Of a stretch of DNA of 64,000 nt, positions 47,303-55,761 are shown piece after piece. The notes beneath the pieces were generated by a model that worked only from the letters and a program-made list of their open reading frames with translations, had not been told where the DNA came from and searched no databases. Origin of the DNA: Celeribacter baekdonensis. Lineage in GTDB: Bacteria > Pseudomonadota > Alphaproteobacteria > Rhodobacterales > Rhodobacteraceae. The position numbers were made by a program, and so were the translations under genes. Location: assembly GCF_003047105.1 (NCBI RefSeq), contig NZ_CP028475.1, forward strand, positions 806,001 through 870,000. Direction: 5' to 3'. Every line of letters starts with the position of its first letter. Within the stretch, counting starts at the first letter, position 1.

Positions 47303-47737
47303 TTAGGAGGTCACATGGGCCAGCAAGAGGCAGCTTTCCGAGTTGAGCACGCCAGGCACTTCGCGGATTTCACGCAAAACCCGGTCAAAATTCACCAAAC
47401 TGTCGGTTTTGATCTCGACCACCAAATCCCATGATCCATTCGTGGCATAGACGGTTGAGACCTCTGGGATGCGGGTCAGGGTGCGGATCACGGTGCGGGA
47501 CATTTTGCCCTGAAGTTCGACAAGAGTGATGGCTTTCACCTCGCCTTCGACATCGACATCGGTTTCGATGGTAAAGCGCCGAATGCGACCCTCCGCCACC
47601 AACGCGTCCAAGCGCGTGCGCGTGGTGGTGCGGGACAATCCGGCCACCTGCGCCAGTTCAGTGATCGACATGCGCGCATTCATCCGCAAAGCTGCGATCA
47701 GGGCTTGGTCAGAGGCGGAAAGGGGCGTCATGTTCAT
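47303..47737 (-). CDS. Lrp/AsnC-family regulator
   Basis: A 144-residue protein with a winged helix (ALRMNARMSITELAQVAGLSR) and the RAM ligand-binding domain (YATNGSWDLVVEIKTDSL). It is divergent from arginase with a 110-bp shared promoter region, so it likely regulates rocF-ocd in response to an amino acid. Confidence 0.9.
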   Translation of the reverse strand: MNMTPLSASDQALIAALRMNARMSITELAQVAGLSRTTTRTRLDALVAEGRIRRFTIETDVDVEGEVKAITLVELQGKMSRTVIRTLTRIPEVSTVYATNGSWDLVVEIKTDSLVNFDRVLREIREVPGVLNSESCLLLAHVTS

Positions 47738-47847
47738 TCTGTCCATACGTATGATCAATTTGACCAATAATATAGTCCATATGATCAATAAGTCAGTACA
47801 TTTTGTCATCTCTCTCGTGCATCCTTATCAAAACCAAAGGAAAAGCC

Positions 47848-48777
47848 ATGACACGCACCTGTTCGATTCTCGGCGCTCCGGTTGAAACCGGCGCCTCGCA
47901 GCCCGGTTGTTTGATGGGACCGGCGAGCCTACGCACCGCCGGATTGGCCCGCACGATCCGCTCTTTGGGCTGGACGGTGGAGGATTTGGGCGATGTGCAG
48001 GTCGCGCCACAACCGCCTGTGCCCCATGCCAACCCTGCCGTGCATAACCTGTCCGATACGATCGCGTGGATCGAGGCATTGGAACCCGCCGCATATGCCG
48101 CCGCCAAAGACTATGACCTACCAATTTTCATGGGTGGCGATCATTCGATGGCTGCGGGCACTGTGCCGGGTCTTGCGCGGTATGCGGCGGAGCAGGGCCG
48201 TCCTTTGTTTGTGCTCTGGCTCGATGCCCACCCGGATTTACACACGCTGGACAGCACTGAGAGCGGCAATTTGCATGGCACGCCGATGGCCTATTACACT
48301 GGACAAGCGGGGTTTGACGCCTACCCAAAGCTCGCGGTGTCCGTTCCGGTTGAAAACCTCTGTCTGATGGGCATTCGTTCGGTCGATGAGGCAGAACGAA
48401 ATAGAATCAGCGCCTTAGGCATCGAAGTTCATGACATGCGTGCGATTGATGAGACCGGAGTCTTAGCGCCTTTGCGCGGATTTTTGGACCGGGTGGCCGC
48501 AAGCAAGGGCATGTTGCACGTCAGCTTTGATGTCGATTTTCTCGACCCTGCCATTGCCCCCGCCGTCGGCACCACCGTGCCGGGCGGAGCGACCTTTCGC
48601 GAGGCGCATTTGATCATGGAAACGCTCTGTGACTCTGGCCTTGTGACCTCGCTTGACCTTGTGGAATTGAACCCGTTTTTGGATGAACGCGGGCGCACGG
48701 CAAAGCTGTTGTGTGATTTGACGGCCAGCCTGTTTGGACGCCGCGTTTTGGACCGTATGACCCGGAGTTTTGGATGA
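47848..48777 (+). CDS. rocF: arginase
   Basis: Mn-dependent hydrolysis of arginine to ornithine and urea. The 309-residue protein has all metal-ligand motifs: GGDHSMAAG, WLDAHPDLHT and SFDVDFLDPA, plus VELNPFLDERGRTA. AAAGGAAAAG lies before ATG 47848. Overlaps ocd by 4 bp: arginine to ornithine to proline in one operon. Confidence 0.95.
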   Translation: MTRTCSILGAPVETGASQPGCLMGPASLRTAGLARTIRSLGWTVEDLGDVQVAPQPPVPHANPAVHNLSDTIAWIEALEPAAYAAAKDYDLPIFMGGDHSMAAGTVPGLARYAAEQGRPLFVLWLDAHPDLHTLDSTESGNLHGTPMAYYTGQAGFDAYPKLAVSVPVENLCLMGIRSVDEAERNRISALGIEVHDMRAIDETGVLAPLRGFLDRVAASKGMLHVSFDVDFLDPAIAPAVGTTVPGGATFREAHLIMETLCDSGLVTSLDLVELNPFLDERGRTAKLLCDLTASLFGRRVLDRMTRSFG

Positions 48778-49826
48778 TGAATATGCCGCAACCCTCTGAA
48801 TTGGCTTATGTTCCTTTTGTCTCTGTCGCCAATATGATGCGCCTTGTGCACAGTCTTGGCGTCGATCGGTTCTTGTCGGACTTGGCCGCCTATATCGAGG
48901 AGGATTTCAAGCGCTGGCCGGAGTTCGACAAAACCCCGCGTGTCGCCTCGCATTCGCGAGAGGGCGTGATCGAATTGATGCCGACGGCGGATGCGGAGCT
49001 TTATGGTTTCAAATACGTCAATGGCCACCCGAAGAATATGAAAGAGGGCTTTCAGACCGTCACGGCCTTTGGGGTTTTGTCTTCGGTTTCAAATGGATAC
49101 CCGGTGTTGCTCACAGAAATGACGCTGCTCACCGCGCTGCGCACGGCGGCGACATCGGCACTTGTTGGGCGCTATTTGGCTCCGAAAGGGGCGTCGGTGA
49201 TGGCGATGATCGGCAATGGCGCACAGTGCGAATTTCAGGCGCTGGCCTTTCGCGCGCTTTGTGGCATCACCACCTTGCGGCTTTATGACATCGACCCGGC
49301 GGCCACGGCCAAGGCCAAGCGCAACTTAACGGGGCAGGGGTTTGAAATCATGGCCTGTTCTTCCGCCCAAGAGGCTGTTGAGGGCGCGGATGTGATCACC
49401 ACCTGCACCGCCGACAAACAATGCGCGACGATCCTAACGGACAATATGGTTGGGCGTGGTCAGCACATCAACGCCATTGGCGGCGATTGTCCGGGCAAAA
49501 CGGAGCTGCACCAAGACATCCTGACGCGGGCGCAGATTTTTGTCGAATACCCGGAGCAAACCCGGATTGAGGGTGAGATTCAGCAACTTTCGGCGGATCA
49601 TCCGGTCACGGAACTGTGGCAGGTGATGCGCGGCGAGGTGCCGGGACGCACAGATGCCAATCAATTGACGCTGTTTGACAGTGTCGGCTTTGCAATTGAG
49701 GATTTTTCCGCTCTGCGGTTCGTGCGCGATAAAGTGGCCGGGACAGAATTTTCCGAACCGCTTGATCTTTTGGCCGACCCGGATGATCCGCGTGATCTGT
49801 TCGGGATGCTCACCCGCGCCGGATAA
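48774..49826 (+). CDS. ocd: ornithine cyclodeaminase
   Basis: Converts ornithine to proline and ammonia with bound NAD. The 350-residue mu-crystallin-family protein has KYVNGHPKNMKEGFQTVTAF, IGNGAQCEFQALAFRAL and GGDCPGKTELHQDIL. Directly coupled to rocF. Confidence 0.95.
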   Translation: MMNMPQPSELAYVPFVSVANMMRLVHSLGVDRFLSDLAAYIEEDFKRWPEFDKTPRVASHSREGVIELMPTADAELYGFKYVNGHPKNMKEGFQTVTAFGVLSSVSNGYPVLLTEMTLLTALRTAATSALVGRYLAPKGASVMAMIGNGAQCEFQALAFRALCGITTLRLYDIDPAATAKAKRNLTGQGFEIMACSSAQEAVEGADVITTCTADKQCATILTDNMVGRGQHINAIGGDCPGKTELHQDILTRAQIFVEYPEQTRIEGEIQQLSADHPVTELWQVMRGEVPGRTDANQLTLFDSVGFAIEDFSALRFVRDKVAGTEFSEPLDLLADPDDPRDLFGMLTRAG

Positions 49827-49848
49827 GCCGGATAAGAGGCTGATAAAA

Positions 49849-49878
49849 AACCTCCCGCAGAGACTTGCGGGAGGTTTT
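49849..49878. terminator. bidirectional intrinsic terminator
   Basis: CCTCCCGCA and TGCGGGAGG pair around GAGACT, with T-runs on both sides (TTTTGT on plus, TTTTTTA on minus). It ends both ocd and the convergent gabD. Confidence 0.92.
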
Positions 49879-49902
49879 GTGTTTCAAGAGCTTCGGGGCT
49901 GT

Positions 49903-51357
49903 TTAGGACAAGCCACCAAAGCACATGTTCTTGATTTCAAGATAGTCGTCACAGCCGTATTTCGACCCTTCACGGCCCATGCCGGATTGTTTGACGCCGC
50001 CAAACGGTGCCATCTCGGTGGAAATCACGCCGGTGTTGATGCCGACCATGCCGGTTTCAAGCGCTTCACCGACACGCCAAGCGCGGTTCAGGTCGCGGGT
50101 GTAAAAATACCCGGCCAGACCGAATTCGGAGGCATTGGCAAAGCTGACCGCTTCGTCTTCCGTGTCGAATTTCACCAAGGGCGCGAGTGGGCCGAAAGTC
50201 TCTTCGGTCGCGACTTTCATCTGTTGGGTGACGCCCTTGATCAAAGTCGGTTCAAAGAAGGTCCGGCCCAAGTTGGAGCGCGAGCCGCCCATGACGACTT
50301 CCGCGCCTTTGGCGACCGCATCGGCAATGTGATCTTCGACTTTCGCGACGGCGGCGGCGTTGATCAGCGGCCCGGTGTTCACGCCTTCGGCAAAGCCGTC
50401 GCCCAGCGACAGGGTGCCCAACGCCGCACTGAGTTTCTCGGCAAAGGCGTCATAAACACCGGCCTGAACGTAGATGCGGTTGGCGCATACACAGGTCTGG
50501 CCATTGTTGCGGAATTTCGCCAACATCGCGCCTTCGACGGCGGCATCCAGATCGGCATCATCAAAGACGATGAACGGCGCGTTGCCGCCGAGTTCCATCG
50601 ACAGTTTCTTGATCGTCTCGGCCCCTTGACGCATCAGGATTTTGCCGACGCGGGTCGATCCGGTGAAGGTGATCTTGGCGACTTTTGGGTTGGCACACAG
50701 CTCGCCCCCCATGCCCGAAGCATCGAGCCCCGGCAACACGTTAAACACACCTGCAGGCACGCCCGCGCGTTCGGCCAAAACGGCCAAAGCGATGGCGGAC
50801 AGCGGTGTGAATTCGGACGGGCGCGCCACCATGGTACAGCCAACAGCGAGAGCCGGGGCCATTTTGCGCGCCAGCATCGCATTGGGGAAGTTCCACGGCG
50901 TGATGGCACCAACAACGCCCACGGGTTGCTTGATGATCACCATGCGTTTGTCGGCTTGCGCGCCGGGGATGAGATCGCCGTAGACGCGTTTGGCCTCTTC
51001 CGCGAACCATTCGATATAGGAGGCCCCATAAAGGATTTCGCCCCGCGCCTCGGCCCAAGGTTTGCCCATTTCCATGGTCAGGATCGTGGCCAGATCGTCG
51101 GCATTTTCCACCATGAGATCAAAGAGTTTGCGCAGGATCGCAGATCGGTCTTTACCGGTTTTGGCCGCCCAGGCACGTTTGGCCGCATAAGCCGCGTCGA
51201 TCGCCATGCTGACGTCTTCGGCGGACATGTCGGTGACATGAGCGATGATCTCGCCGGTGGAGGGGTTCTCCACCGGGAATTTTGCTTTGCCTTCAATCCA
51301 GACGCCATTCACATAGGCGCGGGTTTCAAACAAGCTTGGATCTTTCAGATCGCGCAT
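49903..51357 (-). CDS. gabD: succinate-semialdehyde dehydrogenase
   Basis: NAD(P)-dependent oxidation of succinate semialdehyde to succinate, the last GABA-catabolic step. The 484-residue ALDH protein has the glutamate in MELGGNAPFIVFDDAD, the catalytic cysteine in RNNGQTCVCANRIYVQ and the MGREGSKYGCDDYLEIK end. One base after the gabT stop, so both are one operon. Confidence 0.95.
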   Translation of the reverse strand: MRDLKDPSLFETRAYVNGVWIEGKAKFPVENPSTGEIIAHVTDMSAEDVSMAIDAAYAAKRAWAAKTGKDRSAILRKLFDLMVENADDLATILTMEMGKPWAEARGEILYGASYIEWFAEEAKRVYGDLIPGAQADKRMVIIKQPVGVVGAITPWNFPNAMLARKMAPALAVGCTMVARPSEFTPLSAIALAVLAERAGVPAGVFNVLPGLDASGMGGELCANPKVAKITFTGSTRVGKILMRQGAETIKKLSMELGGNAPFIVFDDADLDAAVEGAMLAKFRNNGQTCVCANRIYVQAGVYDAFAEKLSAALGTLSLGDGFAEGVNTGPLINAAAVAKVEDHIADAVAKGAEVVMGGSRSNLGRTFFEPTLIKGVTQQMKVATEETFGPLAPLVKFDTEDEAVSFANASEFGLAGYFYTRDLNRAWRVGEALETGMVGINTGVISTEMAPFGGVKQSGMGREGSKYGCDDYLEIKNMCFGGLS

Positions 51358-51358
51358 C

Positions 51359-52633
51359 TTAGGCCTTTCTGGCGGCAGCGACCGCCTCAGTCAAAAGGGT
51401 CATGGCTTCATCAAACACACTCTCTTCGATGGTGAGCGGTGCGAGGAAGCGGATGACGTTTCCATAGACGCCACAGGTGAGCAATAGCAACCCGCGGGTC
51501 AAGGCTTCCAGACGGATTTTGCCGGTCAGTTCCGGGTTTGGTTTGCCATCGGCGGTGAGGAATTCGGCAGCGACCATAAAGCCCGGACCGCGAATGTCCG
51601 CCAGTTCCGGGGTGGTTTTTTGGATCTCGGCCAAGGTGGATTTGAGTTTGGCCCCGAGCATTTCGGCACGATCACACAGGCCCTCGCTCTCGATCACATC
51701 CAAAACCGCGTTGCCCGCAGCAATGCCCAACGGGTTGCCGCCGTAAGTGCCGCCCAAACCGCCGGGGGCAGCCGCGTCCATCATTTCGGCGCGGCCGGTG
51801 ACCGCAGAGATCGGGAAACCGCCGCCCAGACCTTTGGCCATGGTCGTGATGTCGGCGGCCACGTCATATTGCTCCATCGCGAACAGGTTGCCGGTGCGGG
51901 CAAAGCCGGTTTGGACCTCATCGGCGATCATCACGATGCCATGGGCATCACAAAGCGCGCGCAGGCGGGTGACGAATTCGGCAGGTGCCGGATAAAAGCC
52001 GCCTTCGCCCTGGACCGGCTCGAAAATCGCGGCCGCGACGCGGGCCGGGTCGAGATCGGCTTTGAACAGGGCTTCGATCGCGGCAAACGTGTCGTCGACA
52101 GAGACGCCATGCAGGGCGCAGGGGTAGGGGACGTGGAACACGTCGGGCATCATCGCACCAAAACCAACCTTATAGGGCACGACTTTACCGGTCAGGGACA
52201 TGCCCATAAAGGTGCGGCCATGGAAGCCGCCGCCAAAGGCGATGACGGCATCGCGTTTGGTGTAGGCGCGTGCCACTTTGATTGCGTTTTCAACGGCTTC
52301 CGCGCCAGTGGTGATGAAAATGGATTTCTTAGCGAAATCCCCCGGCACTTTTTCATTCAGCCGTTCGGCCAAGCGTACATAGGGCGCGTAGGGCAAAACT
52401 TGGTGACAGGTGTGGGTGAAGGCACCGAGCTGTGCGGTGACGGCTTCGATCACTTTCGGGTGGCGGTGACCAGTGTTGACCACGGCGATGCCAGCGGCGA
52501 AGTCGATCAAACGATTGCCATCTTCGTCCCAGACTTCAGCATTGAGCGCGCGGGCAGCGAAATGATCGGTCATAACGCCGACGCCACGGGCAAGGGCGTT
52601 GACGCGGCGGGTGGCAAGCTCGGAATTGGTCAT
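51359..52633 (-). CDS. gabT: 4-aminobutyrate aminotransferase
   Basis: PLP-dependent transamination of GABA to succinate semialdehyde. The 424-residue class III enzyme has FITTGAEAVENAIKVARAYT, AFGGGFHGRTFMGMSLTGK, DEVQTGFARTGNLFAME and the lysine in TTMAKGLGGGFPISAV. Divergent from the PuuR-like regulator, its likely controller. Confidence 0.95.
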   Translation of the reverse strand: MTNSELATRRVNALARGVGVMTDHFAARALNAEVWDEDGNRLIDFAAGIAVVNTGHRHPKVIEAVTAQLGAFTHTCHQVLPYAPYVRLAERLNEKVPGDFAKKSIFITTGAEAVENAIKVARAYTKRDAVIAFGGGFHGRTFMGMSLTGKVVPYKVGFGAMMPDVFHVPYPCALHGVSVDDTFAAIEALFKADLDPARVAAAIFEPVQGEGGFYPAPAEFVTRLRALCDAHGIVMIADEVQTGFARTGNLFAMEQYDVAADITTMAKGLGGGFPISAVTGRAEMMDAAAPGGLGGTYGGNPLGIAAGNAVLDVIESEGLCDRAEMLGAKLKSTLAEIQKTTPELADIRGPGFMVAAEFLTADGKPNPELTGKIRLEALTRGLLLLTCGVYGNVIRFLAPLTIEESVFDEAMTLLTEAVAAARKA

Positions 52634-52699
52634 GGAAACAGCCTTTCACATCTGTGTTTAAAGATACGCTATGCGGGATTTGAATATCGCAATAGTCTG

Positions 52700-52727
52700 T
52701 TTCTTTCTGTTTTTAAGTCCTTATAAT
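52700..52727 (+). promoter_or_regulatory. candidate promoter of the PuuR-like regulator
   Basis: A perfect TATAAT at 52722-52727 lies 31 bp before the ATG; the -35 (TTTCTT at 52700-52705, 16-bp spacer) is weak, as expected for a regulated promoter. Two TTCTGTTT-like repeats overlap it and could be binding sites shared with the divergent gabT promoter. Confidence 0.45.
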
Positions 52728-52758
52728 CACAGGGTCTTGAATCAAAAGTTTGGATATA

Positions 52759-53367
52759 ATGAACACCTCCAACACCCAAGTCTCCGCGACTCACCATCAA
52801 CCTCATTCCGGCGTTCAGGAGGATTTGGCGCTTGGGCATCGGTTGCGTGTGTTGCGCGATCGTGCCGGGCTGTCGCAGCGGGCATTGGCCAAAAAGGTCG
52901 GCGTGCCCAATTCTACGATCTCCTTGATTGAGTCCGGTAAAATGAATCCTTCGGTCGGTGCGTTGCGCAAAATTTTGGATGGCATCCCGGTGCGGATGTC
53001 GGAATTTTTTACCTTTGAACCTGATCCCGAACGGCAGATTTTCTATGCGGCTGAGGATCTTGTGGAGATCGGCAAAGGCAAGCTGTCGCTCAAACAGGTG
53101 GGATCGACGTTGTTTGGGCGCGCGATGATGTTGCTAAAGGAAACCTATCAACCGGGCGCGGATACAGGGCGCGTGATGTATGGCCATGAGGCGGAAGAAG
53201 GTGGGATTGTGATCTCTGGTCGCATCGAGATCACGGTTGGCGAAGAACGTAAAATTCTTGGGCCTGGCGATGCCTATTATTTCGACAGCCGCACACCGCA
53301 TCGGTTTCGTCAGGTTGGGCCGGAGCCTTGCGTGATGTTCAGCGCGTGTACACCGCCGACATTCTGA
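52759..53367 (+). CDS. PuuR-like XRE-cupin regulator
   Basis: A 202-residue regulator with a helix-turn-helix (LGHRLRVLRDRAGLSQRALA, then NSTISLIESGKMNPSVGALR) and a C-terminal cupin (VMYGHEAEEGGIVISGRIEI). The arrangement and position match PuuR, the putrescine-responsive repressor. It is followed directly by the prophage left end, about 100 bp after its stop. Confidence 0.88.
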   Translation: MNTSNTQVSATHHQPHSGVQEDLALGHRLRVLRDRAGLSQRALAKKVGVPNSTISLIESGKMNPSVGALRKILDGIPVRMSEFFTFEPDPERQIFYAAEDLVEIGKGKLSLKQVGSTLFGRAMMLLKETYQPGADTGRVMYGHEAEEGGIVISGRIEITVGEERKILGPGDAYYFDSRTPHRFRQVGPEPCVMFSACTPPTF

Positions 53368-53462
53368 GTTGCATGACAGTGGATGCCATTCATAAAAATG
53401 TGTATTTTATGCGTCACCGCAATGGTTTATCCCTCAATGTTCATGGGTGATCTTAGGCATTA

Positions 53463-53490
53463 ATTATACATAATACCAATTATAAGACTT
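53463..53490. other. attL, dif-like Xer site at prophage left end
   Basis: Contains the direct repeat TAATACCAATTATA at 53471-53484. Read on the minus strand it splits as an 11-base arm (AAGTCTTATAA), a 6-base centre (TTGGTA) and an 11-base arm (TTATGTATAAT); the latter matches the Escherichia coli XerD arm TTATGTTAAAT at 9 of 11 bases. The chromosome-side half is the XerD-like arm. The Xer assignment is inference. Confidence 0.6.
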
Positions 53491-53551
53491 TCCGATTTAG
53501 ACCTTATCGCACCTTTCGTTTGCTGCATCTTCTGGCTTCGCTTATTGCTTA

Positions 53552-53619
53552 TTTTCTTATGAACTTTCAACAACTTTCTTCAGCTCGTCCTGGCTAACAT
53601 CGAGCAGTTCATAAGAAAA
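53552..53619. repeat. 14-bp perfect inverted repeat near the prophage left end
   Basis: TTTTCTTATGAACT at 53552-53565 and AGTTCATAAGAAAA at 53606-53619, with a 40-base loop. It lies between attL and the terminator of the late operon. It may be a binding or replication element; the role is unknown. Confidence 0.8.
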
Positions 53620-53645
53620 ACGCCGCCCGATTTCTCGCGCGGCGC
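53615..53645 (-). terminator. intrinsic terminator of the prophage late operon
   Basis: On the minus strand GCGCCGC...GCGGCG is followed by TTTTT, 29 bp after the holin stop. It ends the long structural-lysis operon. Confidence 0.85.
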
Positions 53646-53673
53646 TTCATGTATCTGAACTAAACAACTGACT

Positions 53674-53859
53674 TTAAACGCGAATTGCCTTGTCGGCCCA
53701 AGACATGATCAAACCACCAGCGGCCACCAGACCGCCGACGATTTCCCCGGCTGTGCTTTCATCGGCCCAGCCTTGGGCGATCAGATAGCCCCCCACAACG
53801 GTTGCACCGTGGCGGATAATCGGTCCTGCAAATTGAGAAATAATGAGACTTTTCAGCAT
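53674..53859 (-). CDS. putative holin
   Basis: A 61-residue protein with two hydrophobic segments (about residues 17-30 and 38-53). The pattern IIRHGATVVGGYLIAQGWAD plus EIVGGLVAAGGLIMSWADKA resembles Pam3-gp28-type small phage holins. It is the last gene of the operon, after the muramidase, as expected of a lysis cassette. A GGGGG site precedes it. Confidence 0.65.
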   Translation of the reverse strand: MLKSLIISQFAGPIIRHGATVVGGYLIAQGWADESTAGEIVGGLVAAGGLIMSWADKAIRV

Positions 53860-53874
53860 GTTGGTTCCCCCTTT

Positions 53875-54012
53875 TTATGCTTTGGTTTCGAGTTTGCCAA
53901 GGCGCGCGGTAAAGTCGTCGTGCGCCTTGGTGAGACCGCCCAAGCGGTAGAAAATGCCGCCCAAAACGGCGAATTGCCCCAGATCGAGCGCGTTAGACCA
54001 ATCCAAAATCAC
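53875..54012 (-). CDS. 45-residue prophage protein
   Basis: Starts at a GTG that overlaps the stop of the preceding gene (GTGA) and reads VILDWSNALDLGQFAVLGGI, then a charged C-terminal half (KAHDDFTARLGKLETKA). One weak hydrophobic stretch is present. It lies between the 58-residue membrane protein and the holin, so a lysis role (spanin-like or holin regulator) is possible but unproven. Confidence 0.6.
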   Translation of the reverse strand: MILDWSNALDLGQFAVLGGIFYRLGGLTKAHDDFTARLGKLETKA

Positions 54013-54185
54013 TTGATCACCCCCGCCGATTTAGCCGCGCTGTAGGCAACATAGACGCCCCCGGCGATCGCAGCCCATTTGAGAGCGTTGGCGGTGCTGT
54101 CCATCGCCTCGCCGCCCTCTTTTGCGGCCCATCCGATCCCATAGACCCCTGCCAAGGCGACACCGCCCCAGATAATCAACGGCAT
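54009..54185 (-). CDS. 58-residue prophage membrane protein
   Basis: Two hydrophobic helices (LIIWGGVALAGVYGIGWAA and KWAAIAGGVYVAYSAAKSAG). The start is coupled to the muramidase stop (TAATG). It could be a virion membrane protein or a second holin. A longer in-frame upstream start is rejected because it overlaps the muramidase gene. Confidence 0.7.
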   Translation of the reverse strand: MPLIIWGGVALAGVYGIGWAAKEGGEAMDSTANALKWAAIAGGVYVAYSAAKSAGVIK

Positions 54186-55063
54186 TATGCATAACCCCCA
54201 GAACCAGAGGCCCCCAGAGCCGCCAAAACCTGTGCCTGAGACACGGTTGCGGCGTTCAGACCATCGCCCGCATAGTAGCTTTGCCCCGTCGCTGTGCGGC
54301 CCCGTTTGTCGCGTGTGAACGCGGGCAATCCGGCCCATTCCTGAGAAAGGTTTTGAGCAAACTGAGCGTCAGAAAGAGACCCCGCCGCCCAGCGGTCAAA
54401 CCCGCGCCGACGCAAAAGCGCCATTGCGGCCCGATCCTGAGCCGCGGCTCCGAAAATCTCGCCGGATTGAACCGCAGACCCGACCAGCCCGGAAAGCGTC
54501 TTTTTGATAAACTGATAACCGCCGACCGCCGACGATGCAGATCCCGCCGCTACGCTGCGCGTCTGATAGTCAATCACCTCTGCCACGGTCATTGTGGTGA
54601 TCGGGCGCGGCGGTTGGATTTTCGAACCATAGTAAACAGAATTGTATCCCTGCGGCGCTTCTGCGCGGCGGATCAGAGCCAAGATTGCGCTTGCATTCGG
54701 TGCTACGGACACACCGCCAGAATAGGACGCTGCCCCGCCAGAGGTGCCCAATAGGCTCCCCAATAGATCGCCCAAAAACCCGCTGCCAGATGATGCACCT
54801 GCGCTGCCCTGAGACGCCGTAGAACCGCCAGCCGTAGCGCCAGAGCCGCCAGCCGATGCGCCGGACGTGCTGGACCCGGTGAGTGCGCCGAAAAGCGTCT
54901 CCAAGCCCCAGCCCAAAATCGCGTCTTTGGTGTCGTTTTTGGCCGGATATGAGGCCGGGACAATCTCATAAACCTCTTGCTGCTTGGCCTTGTTTTGGCT
55001 CCACAGATATGCGCCGCCAGCCATAGCGCCGCCCACGATCAAAGCGCCGAAAAGATCAGACAT
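54185..55063 (-). CDS. membrane-anchored phage muramidase
   Basis: A 292-residue protein: membrane helix at residues 4-22, Gly/Ser-rich linker at about 63-120, then a lysozyme-like domain at 125-283 with the likely catalytic Glu135 in ALIRRAEAPQGYNS, SAVGGYQFIKKTL and QDRAAMALLRRRGFD. This matches the COG4678 muramidase type. PM2 carries a membrane-associated lytic enzyme (P7) in the virion, so this protein may serve entry, exit or both. Confidence 0.85.
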   Translation of the reverse strand: MSDLFGALIVGGAMAGGAYLWSQNKAKQQEVYEIVPASYPAKNDTKDAILGWGLETLFGALTGSSTSGASAGGSGATAGGSTASQGSAGASSGSGFLGDLLGSLLGTSGGAASYSGGVSVAPNASAILALIRRAEAPQGYNSVYYGSKIQPPRPITTMTVAEVIDYQTRSVAAGSASSAVGGYQFIKKTLSGLVGSAVQSGEIFGAAAQDRAAMALLRRRGFDRWAAGSLSDAQFAQNLSQEWAGLPAFTRDKRGRTATGQSYYAGDGLNAATVSQAQVLAALGASGSGGYA

Positions 55064-55226
55064 TTTCCGCCCCCGCATCAACAATAGGAACAGGGGTGAC
55101 AAACTCACCGCCCTGATAGAGATCACCGATTTTCGCGCTCTCAGCCGGTACATAAACCGGGATTTCGTCGCTGTTGATTTCGATGATGTTTGCGACCACG
55201 CCGCCCACGATTTTTGCAAACTGCAT
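55056..55226 (-). CDS. 56-residue prophage accessory protein
   Basis: Reads MQFAKIVGGVVANIIEINSD, then VPAESAKIGDLYQGGEFVTP. This layout (short beta region ending in a hinge like IGDxYxGGxF) is common in tiny phage proteins next to fibre or spike genes. GGAGG lies 7 bases before the ATG. It overlaps the muramidase start by 8 bp and follows the Gly-rich spike gene. Confidence 0.7.
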   Translation of the reverse strand: MQFAKIVGGVVANIIEINSDEIPVYVPAESAKIGDLYQGGEFVTPVPIVDAGAENV

Positions 55227-55236
55227 TTGTGCCTCC

Positions 55237-55761
55237 TTAGAGATATTTGATTTTCACTTGTCCGGCTGCCCCGGCGCCCTCAAACAATCCGCCACCTGCC
55301 GGAAATGCGCCTGCGCCGCCTGCGAATTGCGATGTTCCGCCATTGCCACCACCGCCAGCCTTAAACGCCGGTTTTCCGGGCATTGAGCCGACTTCTGTCG
55401 CGGATAAGCTATATGCGGGATCAGGTCCGACGCGATCACGCCCAGGAAGACCTCCGGGCGCGTAAAACAGGGCCCCAAATGACGTATTTCCACCCGGACC
55501 ACCTGTTCCATATCCATCGCCATTGCCACCCGAACCAACTTCAATTTCAACAGTGGCCGGGATTTCTGCGGCGGTGAAAATTTCGACGGAATAGCTACCG
55601 CCCTGACCGTGACTTTCATCACCGCCACCACCGCCACCGCCCCACAATTCGACTTGCAAAAGGTCCGTATCCCGCAAGCGCTGCGGCTTGGTCCATGTCA
55701 TAGATGATGTGATGGTTTCGGGCGCTAGGCGCGTGAAAGGTGCCTTTGAAAGCTGCATCAT
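55237..55761 (-). CDS. glycine-rich spike/receptor-binding-like protein
   Basis: A 174-residue protein: a short N-terminal part with VTW-like TWTKPQRLRDTDLLQVELW, then runs of Gly (WGGGGGGGDESHGQGGS) and repeated Gly-Asn-Gly motifs to the C terminus (GAAGQVKIKYL). Glycine-rich domains of this sort are found on phage adhesins. ATG 55761 overlaps the previous stop (ATGA). The natural receptor is unknown. Confidence 0.65.
   Translation of the reverse strand: MMQLSKAPFTRLAPETITSSMTWTKPQRLRDTDLLQVELWGGGGGGGDESHGQGGSYSVEIFTAAEIPATVEIEVGSGGNGDGYGTGGPGGNTSFGALFYAPGGLPGRDRVGPDPAYSLSATEVGSMPGKPAFKAGGGGNGGTSQFAGGAGAFPAGGGLFEGAGAAGQVKIKYL

Noticed and set aside
49675..51435. 586-codon plus-strand frame opposite gabD
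   Set aside because: Its translation is rich in His, Arg and Gly, as expected for an antisense shadow of a GC-rich gene, and gabD is certain.
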